This document shows, in pieces, positions 1-7,055 of a stretch of 35,345 bases of DNA. How positions within the stretch are numbered: position 1 is the first letter of the stretch; each line of letters opens with the position of its first letter. The notes below the pieces were generated by a model that was given only the letters and a program-made list of their open reading frames with translations, did no database searches and was not told where the DNA came from. The position numbers were made by a program, and so were the translations under genes. Origin of the DNA: DRTC01 sp964521025. Lineage in GTDB: Bacteria > Cloacimonadota > Cloacimonadia > Cloacimonadales > TCS61. The DNA is taken from NCBI GenBank assembly GCA_964521025.1, contig CAZFPK010000033.1, positions 1 to 35,345 on the forward strand, written 5' to 3'.

Positions 1-53
1 TACTTATTTTTAAATGAGTTACAGGCATAAAATGAAGTGGGAAATGTTAGTAA
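1..53 (+). repeat. Left copy of terminal inverted repeat
   Basis: These 53 bases match the reverse complement of positions 35292-35344 with only three mismatches (near positions 15, 22 and 24). The similarity stops at about base 53 here and at the equivalent point at the other end. No third full copy is visible inside the window. Because both window ends stop in it, this is most simply a dispersed repeat at which the assembly broke. Confidence 0.85.
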
Positions 54-93
54 TTTATATACATTCAAGCAGGCTACTTTACATTTGAATTTA

Positions 94-579
94 TCACTTT
101 TTTTGGGGAAATAGTTTACCGAGTTCATTCTTCATCTCTTTATAATGAGTGCCTTTCCAATAGATTTTACCACATTTCCTGCATATCTTGAAATCGTTGT
201 TATTACAAATAACGAATTCAGGAATAAAACGGATAATTTTTTTTTTGGATATATTTATAAGTAAGTTGTTGCAGATTAAACAACGAGTAAAAATATACTC
301 CTCGTTCAACTTAACATGATCTTTCATCTCCCTCAATTGCTCAAGATAATTTTCCGATTTGATCAACATCTTTGCATATAATTGAGTTGATTTTATTTTT
401 TTTTTGCTTCTGGTAACAAAAGTCCTACGTTGTTTTTTTGCTAAACGAATAATTGCATGAAGGTTAACAGACTTATAAACTACAGCATCATAACCTAAAA
501 TTCTTAACCATTTAGCCAATCTTCCCAGTTCAACTGTTAAAATAAATTTCGGTTTTAGTTCATTTATTTTTTTTCCCAT
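94..579 (-). CDS. Mut7-C-like PIN/zinc-ribbon protein with degraded active site
   Basis: Recognised as the Mut7-C family: a PIN-like RNase domain followed by a C-terminal zinc ribbon. The family core LGRLAKWLRILGYD is at residues 18-31 and the ribbon cysteines are C100/C103 and C133/C136, followed by the typical GKIYWKGTHY stretch (137-146). In active members an Asp precedes the LG motif, an acidic pair lies in the next helix, and the strand after it ends TRD. Here these are Thr15, uncharged or basic residues near 38-42, and TRS (56-58), so the metal-binding acids appear lost. The ATG at 579 gives 161 residues; a TTG at 600 would add seven and overlap mlaF by 17 bases. Neither start has a strong ribosome site. 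It lies directly after mlaF on the same strand, so it is probably co-transcribed. A nucleic-acid-binding rather than cleaving role is inference. Confidence 0.8.
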   Translation of the reverse strand: MGKKINELKPKFILTVELGRLAKWLRILGYDAVVYKSVNLHAIIRLAKKQRRTFVTRSKKKIKSTQLYAKMLIKSENYLEQLREMKDHVKLNEEYIFTRCLICNNLLINISKKKIIRFIPEFVICNNNDFKICRKCGKIYWKGTHYKEMKNELGKLFPQKK

Positions 580-583
580 TAAA

Positions 584-1327
584 CTAACCAAATTTTCCAA
601 TTCGGAAAAAAGTTTCGACTTCGGGAATTGGTGAGGATTTTGCTTCTGCTAAAGTTCCTGAGAATACAACTTTTCCATTATCCAGAAATATCAATTTATC
701 CGCTATTCTATGAATACTTGCTAATTCATGAGTTACAATTATGATCGTCATTTGCAGTTGATTCTTTAATTTTAGAATAAGATTATCAAGGTTCGCACTT
801 GTTAACGGATCGAGTCCGGCGGAAGGTTCATCGCATATCAGGATTTCAGGATCAAGCGCAATAGCTCTGGCGAGTGCTGCTCTTTTTTTCATTCCACCGG
901 ACAATTCTGACGGTAATGAAAAAACCGTATTACTTAGATTTACTAAATTAAGTTTTACTTTGATGATCTTTTCAATGATTTCCTGAGGTAGTTTTGTATG
1001 TTGTTCTAGAGGGATCGAGATATTATCAAATACACTTATTGAATTTAATAAAGCTCCATTTTGAAACAAAACTCCTATCTTTTTTAAGATTTTTTCAAAT
1101 TCTGTTTCTTCCATCCGAGTTATTTCTTTATTAAAGATCGTGACAGAACCGGCAAACGGTTCCTGTAATCGCAGGATATTTTTGATCAGGGTAGTTTTCC
1201 CGCAACCGCTTCCACCTAAAATAACAGTAATTTCCTGTGGAAAAATCTTCACATTTATATTTTCCAGGATGATCTTATCCTCATATTTGGCAATTAGATC
1301 TTTAACTGAAATAATGGGTTCTTTCAT
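584..1327 (-). CDS. mlaF: Mla-type ABC transporter ATPase (MlaF-like)
   Basis: The ATP-hydrolysing subunit of an MCE/Mla phospholipid transporter, acting on the cytoplasmic face of the inner membrane with the permease encoded just upstream. From the ATG at 1327 (248 residues) the Walker A motif GGSGCGKTT is at 38-46, the Q-loop Gln at 89, the signature LSGGM at 142-146, Walker B ILICDEPSAGLD at 162-173 and the switch His at 200. The C-terminal tail after about residue 225 is the short extension usual for this family. A TTG seven codons upstream (1348) is possible, but it would run into a small palindrome. The gene follows the STAS-mlaE gene by 35 bases and belongs to the five-gene minus-strand operon. 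Direction of lipid movement cannot be read from the sequence. Confidence 0.93.
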   Translation of the reverse strand: MKEPIISVKDLIAKYEDKIILENINVKIFPQEITVILGGSGCGKTTLIKNILRLQEPFAGSVTIFNKEITRMEETEFEKILKKIGVLFQNGALLNSISVFDNISIPLEQHTKLPQEIIEKIIKVKLNLVNLSNTVFSLPSELSGGMKKRAALARAIALDPEILICDEPSAGLDPLTSANLDNLILKLKNQLQMTIIIVTHELASIHRIADKLIFLDNGKVVFSGTLAEAKSSPIPEVETFFRIGKFG

Positions 1328-1343
1328 AAAAAATTTTATTTTT

Positions 1344-1362
1344 CTCAATCGAGACGATTGAG
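1344..1362. repeat. Palindromic hairpin at the mlaE stop codon
   Basis: A perfect 8-bp inverted repeat, CTCAATCG-AGA-CGATTGAG, followed by TTACAA on the plus strand. The TTA is the complement of the mlaE stop codon TAA (1363-1365). The hairpin plus a (G/A)(C/T)TACA-like tail recurs at 6937, 29161, 29185, 30661 and 30716. It occupies most of the mlaE-mlaF gap and could affect translation or RNA processing between them. Confidence 0.75.
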
Positions 1363-2436
1363 TTACAATTTCCCCAAATATAAAAAGCTGAAAACAGCAT
1401 CTAAAATTATAACGGCAAAAATAGAAGCAACCACCGAAAGAGTTGTCGCTTTACCGACACCTTCTGCGCCACCTTTGACATTAAAACCGTAATAACTTCC
1501 AATAATCACAATTACCCAGGCGAAAAAAATACTTTTAGTTAGACCGACCAGCACATCTTTGATCGTTAAAATTTTTATTGCTTCGTTTATATAGGAGATC
1601 GCACTCAAATCCAAATAAGTTACGGCAATTATCAAACCACCCATAATTCCAATGATCGTGGACATGGTTACGAGTAAAGGCATACAGATCGTGATAGCAT
1701 GGAATTTTGGGACAACCACATAACGAATCGGATTGATCGCCATCATTTTCAGGGCATCTATTTCTTCCGTAACTTTCATTGTGGCAATTTCCGAAGCAAT
1801 CGCAGAACCGCTTCTTCCTGCTACAATGATGGCGGTCATCATCGGTCCCATTTCTCTGACCATCGAGATCGCGATCAGGTCGGCGATAAAGATATTTGCT
1901 CCGAATTGTCGCAATTGCGCAGCGGATTGAAGGGCAAGGATCAAACCGATAATAATGGAAAGCAAACTGATAATTCCGAGGGCATCGACTCCGATGAGGA
2001 TACTTTGCTGGATCACGGAATTTTTTCTCTGTCCTTTTTTATTAAATATACCAATGAATGACCAGTAAACAATTTCCGATGTTATGATCAAACTCTCTTT
2101 AAAAGAGTTTTTCCAATTATAAAAAGAACTTCCGATTTGCACAAAAACATTATCAGGTTTTTCTTTTTCAGGAAATTTTTCATCAGCAAGTGTAAAAGTC
2201 GAAATTGCTGCTTGAATATTTTCCGAAACATTAATGATTTTCGGTGATAAGTCTTTCAGTTTTATCTTCAGATCATTTAGAAAAGCCACACCTGCACTAT
2301 CTATGGAAATAACATCAGAAAGATCGATCGCTTCGATTCCGCTTATTTCAATTCTGGAAAATTCTTTAATTAAAGACGGAACTGTTTTCTTATTAAGATC
2401 ATTCTCCAGGAAAAGCGTTTTATTTTCGTATTTCAT
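1363..2436 (-). CDS. mlaE: STAS-MlaE fusion, Mla-type permease
   Basis: The inner-membrane permease of the Mla/MCE transporter. Residues about 1-95 form a STAS domain (the DLSDVISIDSAGVAFL stretch near 39-54 is the usual STAS strand-helix), equivalent to a separate MlaB subunit. Residues about 120-357 are the MlaE permease with roughly five or six hydrophobic segments and the family signature GRSGSAIASEIATMKVTEEI (about 208-227), which contacts the ATPase. N-terminal STAS fusions to MlaE are known in several phyla, so this replaces mlaB. The gene begins 6 bases after the preceding lipoprotein gene and its stop codon lies inside a palindromic repeat element. Length (357) fits STAS plus permease. 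Confidence 0.93.
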   Translation of the reverse strand: MKYENKTLFLENDLNKKTVPSLIKEFSRIEISGIEAIDLSDVISIDSAGVAFLNDLKIKLKDLSPKIINVSENIQAAISTFTLADEKFPEKEKPDNVFVQIGSSFYNWKNSFKESLIITSEIVYWSFIGIFNKKGQRKNSVIQQSILIGVDALGIISLLSIIIGLILALQSAAQLRQFGANIFIADLIAISMVREMGPMMTAIIVAGRSGSAIASEIATMKVTEEIDALKMMAINPIRYVVVPKFHAITICMPLLVTMSTIIGIMGGLIIAVTYLDLSAISYINEAIKILTIKDVLVGLTKSIFFAWVIVIIGSYYGFNVKGGAEGVGKATTLSVVASIFAVIILDAVFSFLYLGKL

Positions 2437-2442
2437 TTTCTC

Positions 2443-4563
2443 TTAACGGAGAATATAGGTCAGACGCAGGAACAAACTTTGATCCGTCATAATGTAATCA
2501 TCACCAATATCCTGCTCCTGATTTTCAAATTTGAGTTTATAATCGAGTGAGATATACTTGAATAATTTCAAGTTAAAAATATTTTCCCATTCCATGGAAA
2601 TATTCTCTTTTTGATCAAAAGGAAAGAGAACATCTGCATTTGTTGTGTAGGTTAAATTAAAAGGCAACTGGAAATTCCCGAGAATGGAAACCTCCGTGCC
2701 TTCAATATACTCGGATTTTAATTCATCATACCTGTAATAACCATCTTCATTATCATTTGTGAGATTATAATGATCATTATTCAAATCCTGCCTCATCCCG
2801 AAACCGCTGCGCAGATTCAGATTTGCTCTCGAAAAATTCAACAATCTCAAGTTTATTCCTACACCCTCTTTCATAACCAACGGAAATATGGGAGGTTTGA
2901 CTTTGACTTTATCGACATTTTCCTTTTCCTCGATCAGGAGACCATTCGTATCATATTTCCTGTAATTAATTTCATCAGGATGATGATCGTTTTCAGTGAA
3001 AATATGCGAATTCAAGTCGAGCCGGGCATAAAGTCCCAAATTCTTGATAAAATAATAAATAAAAGTATTTCTTAAATCAAAATCATCGGAAGATATCCTG
3101 AAATCCGTATCCGAACTTTTGGAAATTTCCAGTTCGACCAGGTTTTTCAAAGTATAATGCAAAGGGTCTTTATCAAAAACCAGACGACTGTCGAGTTGAG
3201 TATTAAAAGTAATCGTTGTTTCCGGGTTATCTTTATCCGTCTCATTATTGCTGTTGATGCTGGCATTACCGTGAATCGCACTCGAAAATTTCAGTTCCTG
3301 GGAAGCAGCGCTGATCTCGCTTTCTTCGATCACTCCCGCACCCACCAGATTTGTCGGATTTCCATCCTCGTCGGTTGCCACTACCATTGTCAAATTCTGA
3401 ACTTCTTCTTTTTTTACATAAACCGTTGAAAAATCCCGGTACGCATTGAACGATTCATTGTTTATAGTGATCTTATACCTACCGGGTTTGAGCAGCCAGA
3501 TTTTTTGTTGTTCTCCAACTTCTTCTTCTGCTGTTAGTTCCGTTCCGAAACTCTCACCGGTTTCCAGATCGAAAAGTTCATATCTCATCTGGATAAAATC
3601 CCGTCTTTCATCAATGATATCGACTGTCAAACAACCCCAATCTGGTTCGATAATAGTCTTATACCTGGGAATGATCTCGATATTTTTTTTTGTCATCATC
3701 TGTCTTTCGCTTCCCGAACCATAATTAACAGAATAAATTCCCCCTTGAAGAGCTACGGCAGTTCCCATTTTTGCAGTTTTTGTTTCATTCCCATCCTCAT
3801 CATAAATAATGTAATAAGGTTCGTTATTTGATCTTGTTATCGCGGGCAATAAAAGTGAACCCAATCCGGAAGATCTCAATTCCAGATCCGGGTAACTGGT
3901 AAAGGACGAATCTATTTTTTCTTTCTGAACGATCTTTTCTTTCTGAGATCCGAATTTCAAATAATGAGTTATATTTGAAATGAAATTATCTGTTTCATTC
4001 AGGAGGAGTTCATTGATCTTCAGAACAAAAGTTTCCACATTATCATCGAAAAGTTTTTCTTCTTTATTCACTGAATGATGTACCAAATAGGCTTCTCGGT
4101 CGCTTTTACTCAAATAGAAATCCGTATTTAAACGAGCAATCTGCACATCTTCATACCAGTAAAGTTCAATATTGTTCAAGACAGTCGAGATTTCATAATC
4201 GGGTTTTGTGCTTAAAAATTCTCTTTGTGCTTGCCGGAAAATATTATAGTTTACGAGTCTTCGCGTGATCAAATCTGGGATAATATTTGATAACTTAACT
4301 CCCCAGATATCTTTTTCGGAATAAGTTATTTTTGGACCGAAATGTCTGATCACGATTTGCTTGCGGTTGTATGTTTTTGGAATTTTCGTATCGAGAACAA
4401 GAACAGATTGGTCGAAAGGTTTTTCCTGTTTCAATTCATCTTTTTCCAGGTGAGGATAATATTCCAGAATATAATAATTTACAGGGATGTATTTACTGGT
4501 TGAACAATTGCTAATAAAGATAAATATGATGACAAGAATTATTGGAGAAAAAAGTTTTTTCAT
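2443..4563 (-). CDS. PqiC-like auxiliary lipoprotein fused to a predicted outer-membrane barrel
   Basis: A 706-residue envelope protein inside the Mla operon. It starts with a lipoprotein signal (hydrophobic 6-18, lipobox ISNC, Cys20). Residues about 25-200 match the ABC-transport auxiliary lipoprotein type (PqiC/YmbA): a YYILEYYP start, then KTYNRKQIVIRHFGPKITY and a WGVKLSNIIPDLITRRL helix. Residues about 230-420 are beta-rich and contain a section like a PEGA or carboxypeptidase-regulatory fold. From about 425 to the end the sequence is alternating polar/hydrophobic strands separated by acidic loops (NNETDKDNPE, NDHHPDE, NDNEDGYYRYDE), ending LFLRLTYILR, as in outer-membrane beta-barrels such as DUF3078-type proteins. 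The domain calls are by pattern only. If right, one polypeptide links the MCE ring to an outer-membrane barrel. It lies between mlaD (12-base gap) and mlaE (6-base gap). Confidence 0.75.
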   Translation of the reverse strand: MKKLFSPIILVIIFIFISNCSTSKYIPVNYYILEYYPHLEKDELKQEKPFDQSVLVLDTKIPKTYNRKQIVIRHFGPKITYSEKDIWGVKLSNIIPDLITRRLVNYNIFRQAQREFLSTKPDYEISTVLNNIELYWYEDVQIARLNTDFYLSKSDREAYLVHHSVNKEEKLFDDNVETFVLKINELLLNETDNFISNITHYLKFGSQKEKIVQKEKIDSSFTSYPDLELRSSGLGSLLLPAITRSNNEPYYIIYDEDGNETKTAKMGTAVALQGGIYSVNYGSGSERQMMTKKNIEIIPRYKTIIEPDWGCLTVDIIDERRDFIQMRYELFDLETGESFGTELTAEEEVGEQQKIWLLKPGRYKITINNESFNAYRDFSTVYVKKEEVQNLTMVVATDEDGNPTNLVGAGVIEESEISAASQELKFSSAIHGNASINSNNETDKDNPETTITFNTQLDSRLVFDKDPLHYTLKNLVELEISKSSDTDFRISSDDFDLRNTFIYYFIKNLGLYARLDLNSHIFTENDHHPDEINYRKYDTNGLLIEEKENVDKVKVKPPIFPLVMKEGVGINLRLLNFSRANLNLRSGFGMRQDLNNDHYNLTNDNEDGYYRYDELKSEYIEGTEVSILGNFQLPFNLTYTTNADVLFPFDQKENISMEWENIFNLKLFKYISLDYKLKFENQEQDIGDDYIMTDQSLFLRLTYILR

Positions 4564-4575
4564 GATAATTTCCTT

Positions 4576-5508
4576 TTATTTTTTCTGGGGTCGTAATAAA
4601 AGCGAAGGATTTTCACTGATCTGCCTGGCAAATTCATTCAAATAATCCATCGTTTCCTTGAGTGTTTCCAGTGATTGCAGGAAATCCTGGCGACTTTTCA
4701 GCAAGGTGAGATCGAAATGGAGAAGAGTGTCGTTAGCCTGGTTGACCGCTTTTCGGAAATCGATGATCAATTGCTGAATATCGGATTCCGAAATCTGCCT
4801 GGAAAAAGTTTCGGTGTTAACCAGAATATTTTCAAATCGTTCCGAATAAAGGATATCATTCAATTTTTCAGCAGTTTTTTTTGTCTGCTCAATCAATTGA
4901 ACAAGGTAAAAAGTTGTGGAGTCGATATTTGTCAGAATATTAGTTGCCGGTTGCCGATTTTCCTTAATCATGATGTCGATATTTTCTAAAATATTTTCCA
5001 ATTTATCACGATTATTTTTATTGGTTAATTCCCCTAAATTATCAAGGATAGTCTCGAGTTTTGCGCTCAGCACTTCTGCTTTCCCTGATATACTTTCAAA
5101 TGTTGATGTCCCTGCTGTTATTTGGTCACCAGGTTCAAGAAGTTTTGCTTCGTTTGATCCACCGCTTAGTTCAACCTGCAGAAGCCCGGTAATTCCAACC
5201 GGGATCAATGAGGCTTTTACATCTTCCTTGATAGGAGTACCGGATTTAATACTGATCTTAACGATAATGTTCCGGATATCCTCTTCATCGATCAGGATCT
5301 CATCGACGCGACCGATGCTGATTCCGTGATATTTTACTGCTCCTCCGACTTGTAAACCGCTAACCGATGTTTCTTGATAAACAATGCGATAATTATCTCT
5401 TTTTTCCATCAATTGATTACCGGCGACCATAACAAAAAAGACAATCATTAAAGCTGAAATAATTACAATAAAAATCCCTAACCTGAATTTCTGAGTTTTA
5501 CTTACCAT
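4576..5508 (-). CDS. mlaD: MCE-domain substrate-binding protein (MlaD-like)
   Basis: The periplasmic lipid-carrying ring component of the Mla system. From the ATG at 5508 the protein has 310 residues: one N-terminal transmembrane anchor (about 9-29), then an MCE domain (about 35-115) with the typical GLQVGGAVKYHGISIGRVDEI and the VSGLQVG / GLLQVELSGG strands, and then a long helical region to the end, as in single-MCE MlaD/YrbD-type proteins whose C-terminal helices form a tunnel. The start is chosen because GGGAGAA lies 4-9 bases upstream; an open frame continues 47 codons further up but has no transmembrane logic or ribosome site. First gene of the minus-strand operon; its promoter should lie in 5510-6000. 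Confidence 0.92.
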   Translation of the reverse strand: MVSKTQKFRLGIFIVIISALMIVFFVMVAGNQLMEKRDNYRIVYQETSVSGLQVGGAVKYHGISIGRVDEILIDEEDIRNIIVKISIKSGTPIKEDVKASLIPVGITGLLQVELSGGSNEAKLLEPGDQITAGTSTFESISGKAEVLSAKLETILDNLGELTNKNNRDKLENILENIDIMIKENRQPATNILTNIDSTTFYLVQLIEQTKKTAEKLNDILYSERFENILVNTETFSRQISESDIQQLIIDFRKAVNQANDTLLHFDLTLLKSRQDFLQSLETLKETMDYLNEFARQISENPSLLLRPQKK

Positions 5509-5652
5509 CGACTTCTCCCATTCTCCTGTGGAAAAAAAAAATGTTTTTATTAGTGTCAAGGAAAATGATGTTTCCAAAAGGTTGGAAACAGTACACCTGT
5601 TTTTTACAAGGATAGATATAAACAAAATAAGCTTCCCAAAAGATTTCATAAA

Positions 5653-5956
5653 TTTCTCGAAAACTCATTAACGATATCGGATGTATATGTAATCAATAAT
5701 TGAGTGTGTTATCAAAATAGATTCAGAAAAATTGTGTAAGGAAATGCTCTTTTCCCGATTTTGTTTATCTAAAAACCAATTAAAAGGAGCATCACTTAGG
5801 ATGAGAGAAAAAAATAAGTTCATGTATTTTTATCTTGTAGCTATTGTGAAGTTTTGTTTCAATAAATCGATTGATACAAAGAAATAACATATCAGGGGAA
5901 GTTTAAAGAATCAATGCAATTGGTAAGTCCTATGCTTATGAATAGTTTTCGAGGAA
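5653..5956. repeat. 304-bp inverted-repeat-bounded intergenic element
   Basis: Between the divergent mlaD and rodZ-like genes, positions 5653-5669 (TTTCTCGAAAACTCATT) match the reverse complement of 5941-5956 with one mismatch and one indel. The interior contains an imperfect hairpin (5744-5754 with 5782-5792) and a 28-codon ORF. This could be a small non-autonomous mobile element, or chance symmetry in an AT-rich promoter region. Confidence 0.45.
5801..5887 (+). CDS. Possible 28-residue membrane-like small protein
   Basis: An ATG-to-TAA ORF whose translation has a hydrophobic centre (MYFYLVAIVKFCF, residues 8-20) between charged ends. AAAAGGAG lies 12-19 bases before the ATG, somewhat far, and this same stretch forms the 3' arm of a hairpin with 5744-5754, so the ribosome site could be masked. 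No homologue is recognised. It sits inside the inverted-repeat element 5653-5956. It may be chance. Confidence 0.2.
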   Translation: MREKNKFMYFYLVAIVKFCFNKSIDTKK

Positions 5957-5977
5957 TGTGATTTATCCACATTCGAC

Positions 5978-6006
5978 TTGACACAAAAAACAGCAAATAA
6001 CTTTTT
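5978..6006 (+). promoter_or_regulatory. Possible -35 element before the RodZ-like gene
   Basis: A consensus TTGACA is at 5978-5983. No convincing -10 hexamer follows at 16-18 bases, and the ATG at 6016 lies very close, so a transcript from here would be almost leaderless. Weak support. Confidence 0.25.
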
Positions 6007-6015
6007 ACTTAACTT

Positions 6016-6735
6016 ATGGAAAATCCAAAAAATACCGGTTTAAAGACGGAAAGTATCGGTCAATATTTGAAATCCGTCAGGGAAGAAAAAAAACTCACCC
6101 TGGAAAATATCTTTGAAAAAACAAAGATCAAGATCAGGATCCTGCAGGATATTGAAAATGATAATTTTGAAAACCTCGGTGGTTTAGGATATGTTAAAGC
6201 CACGATCGCTACTTATGCCAGAACTATTGGAGCAGATCAAAATAAAATCCTGATCCGATTAGATAAAAGAGAGAACTTCAAACCAAATCACATCTCCCGC
6301 ATCAAATCTATCCAACCCAGAAAATTGATGATCCCGGCAAATATTTTCGCTATTTTTTTATTAATAATCCTGATCATAGTTTTGACCTTGATAATTTTCA
6401 AACTCAACAAAGACGGCATCCTCAAATCACCATTCAGAAAGAAAATAAAAGCAAAAGTCGAAACTAAAAAAGAGATCGAAAAAAAGGAAGAATCAGGAAA
6501 GGATATAAATTCCCCAAAAAAAGAAAACGAAAATTCTGAAAACTCCTATAAACAGAATTCTAAAAAGGAAAGTGAAAAAGGTTCTCAATTAACAGAAAAA
6601 CCGGAGATTCGAGATTTGGATGAAAAAAAATCTGAAATTCTGACTCTGAATGAAATTGCTCTGTCCGATACAAACGATCATGTCGATAAATATATTTTCA
6701 AAGGGAAAGAAAGTCCTTTTAATTATAAAGAATGA
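6016..6735 (+). CDS. RodZ-like helix-turn-helix membrane protein, short form
   Basis: A cytoskeleton-linked cell-shape protein type. Residues about 12-82 are the RodZ/HTH_25 cytoplasmic domain (SIGQYLKSVREEKKLTLENI followed by IFEKTKIKIRILQDIEN and GLGYVKATIATYART), which in E. coli contacts MreB. A single transmembrane segment lies at about 109-129. After it comes a very Lys/Glu-rich low-complexity region (about 138-205) and a short end, ESPFNYKE. The usual folded periplasmic DUF4115 domain is absent, so at 239 residues it is a truncated form of the family. ATG at 6016; no clear ribosome site, only an A/T-rich upstream. It is followed by more than 300 bases of palindromes, then the radical SAM gene on the same strand. 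Confidence 0.75.
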   Translation: MENPKNTGLKTESIGQYLKSVREEKKLTLENIFEKTKIKIRILQDIENDNFENLGGLGYVKATIATYARTIGADQNKILIRLDKRENFKPNHISRIKSIQPRKLMIPANIFAIFLLIILIIVLTLIIFKLNKDGILKSPFRKKIKAKVETKKEIEKKEESGKDINSPKKENENSENSYKQNSKKESEKGSQLTEKPEIRDLDEKKSEILTLNEIALSDTNDHVDKYIFKGKESPFNYKE

Positions 6736-6780
6736 TGCTGCATTAAATTGCTTTATTTGAAATTTCTTTTAAATTAGATA

Positions 6781-6952
6781 AACTGTTAAACAGTTTTGTT
6801 TTTCTAACTTACAAGCAACCCGCAACTTAAGTTGTGGGTTAAAATAGATCCAACTTAATAATAACCGTTTTAACGGTTTCCCATTATACTAAAATGACTT
6901 TTCATAGCGGACTATTAATAAAATCGAAAACAGAGACAAGATTGGCATCTTG
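6781..6952. repeat. Cluster of four short palindromes
   Basis: The 320-base gap between the RodZ-like gene and the radical SAM gene holds four hairpins: AACTGTT-A-AACAGTT (6781-6795), AACCCGCAAC/GTTGTGGGTT around TTAA (6817-6840, one mismatch), AACCGTT-TT-AACGGTT (6863-6878) and CAAGAT-TGGC-ATCTTG (6937-6952) followed by TTTTACA. The first may also act as a weak terminator for the RodZ-like gene. No gene is visible in the rest of the gap. Confidence 0.7.
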
Positions 6953-7055
6953 TTTTACAAATCACAAATGAATAAGGAATATCGATGATTTGTTATAGAT
7001 TTTAAGGACAGAACAGAGTTCCTATTTTACAACGAACGGAGATTCGTGAAACATA

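Noticed and set aside
5509..5649. 47-codon N-terminal extension of mlaD
   Set aside because: It adds no usable signal or domain; the ATG at 5508 has a good ribosome site and places the transmembrane anchor correctly.
5700..5960. 6S-type or other structured RNA between mlaD and the RodZ-like gene
   Set aside because: One 10-bp stem is present but not the long central bubble-and-stem plan of 6S RNA; no other known RNA motif was seen.
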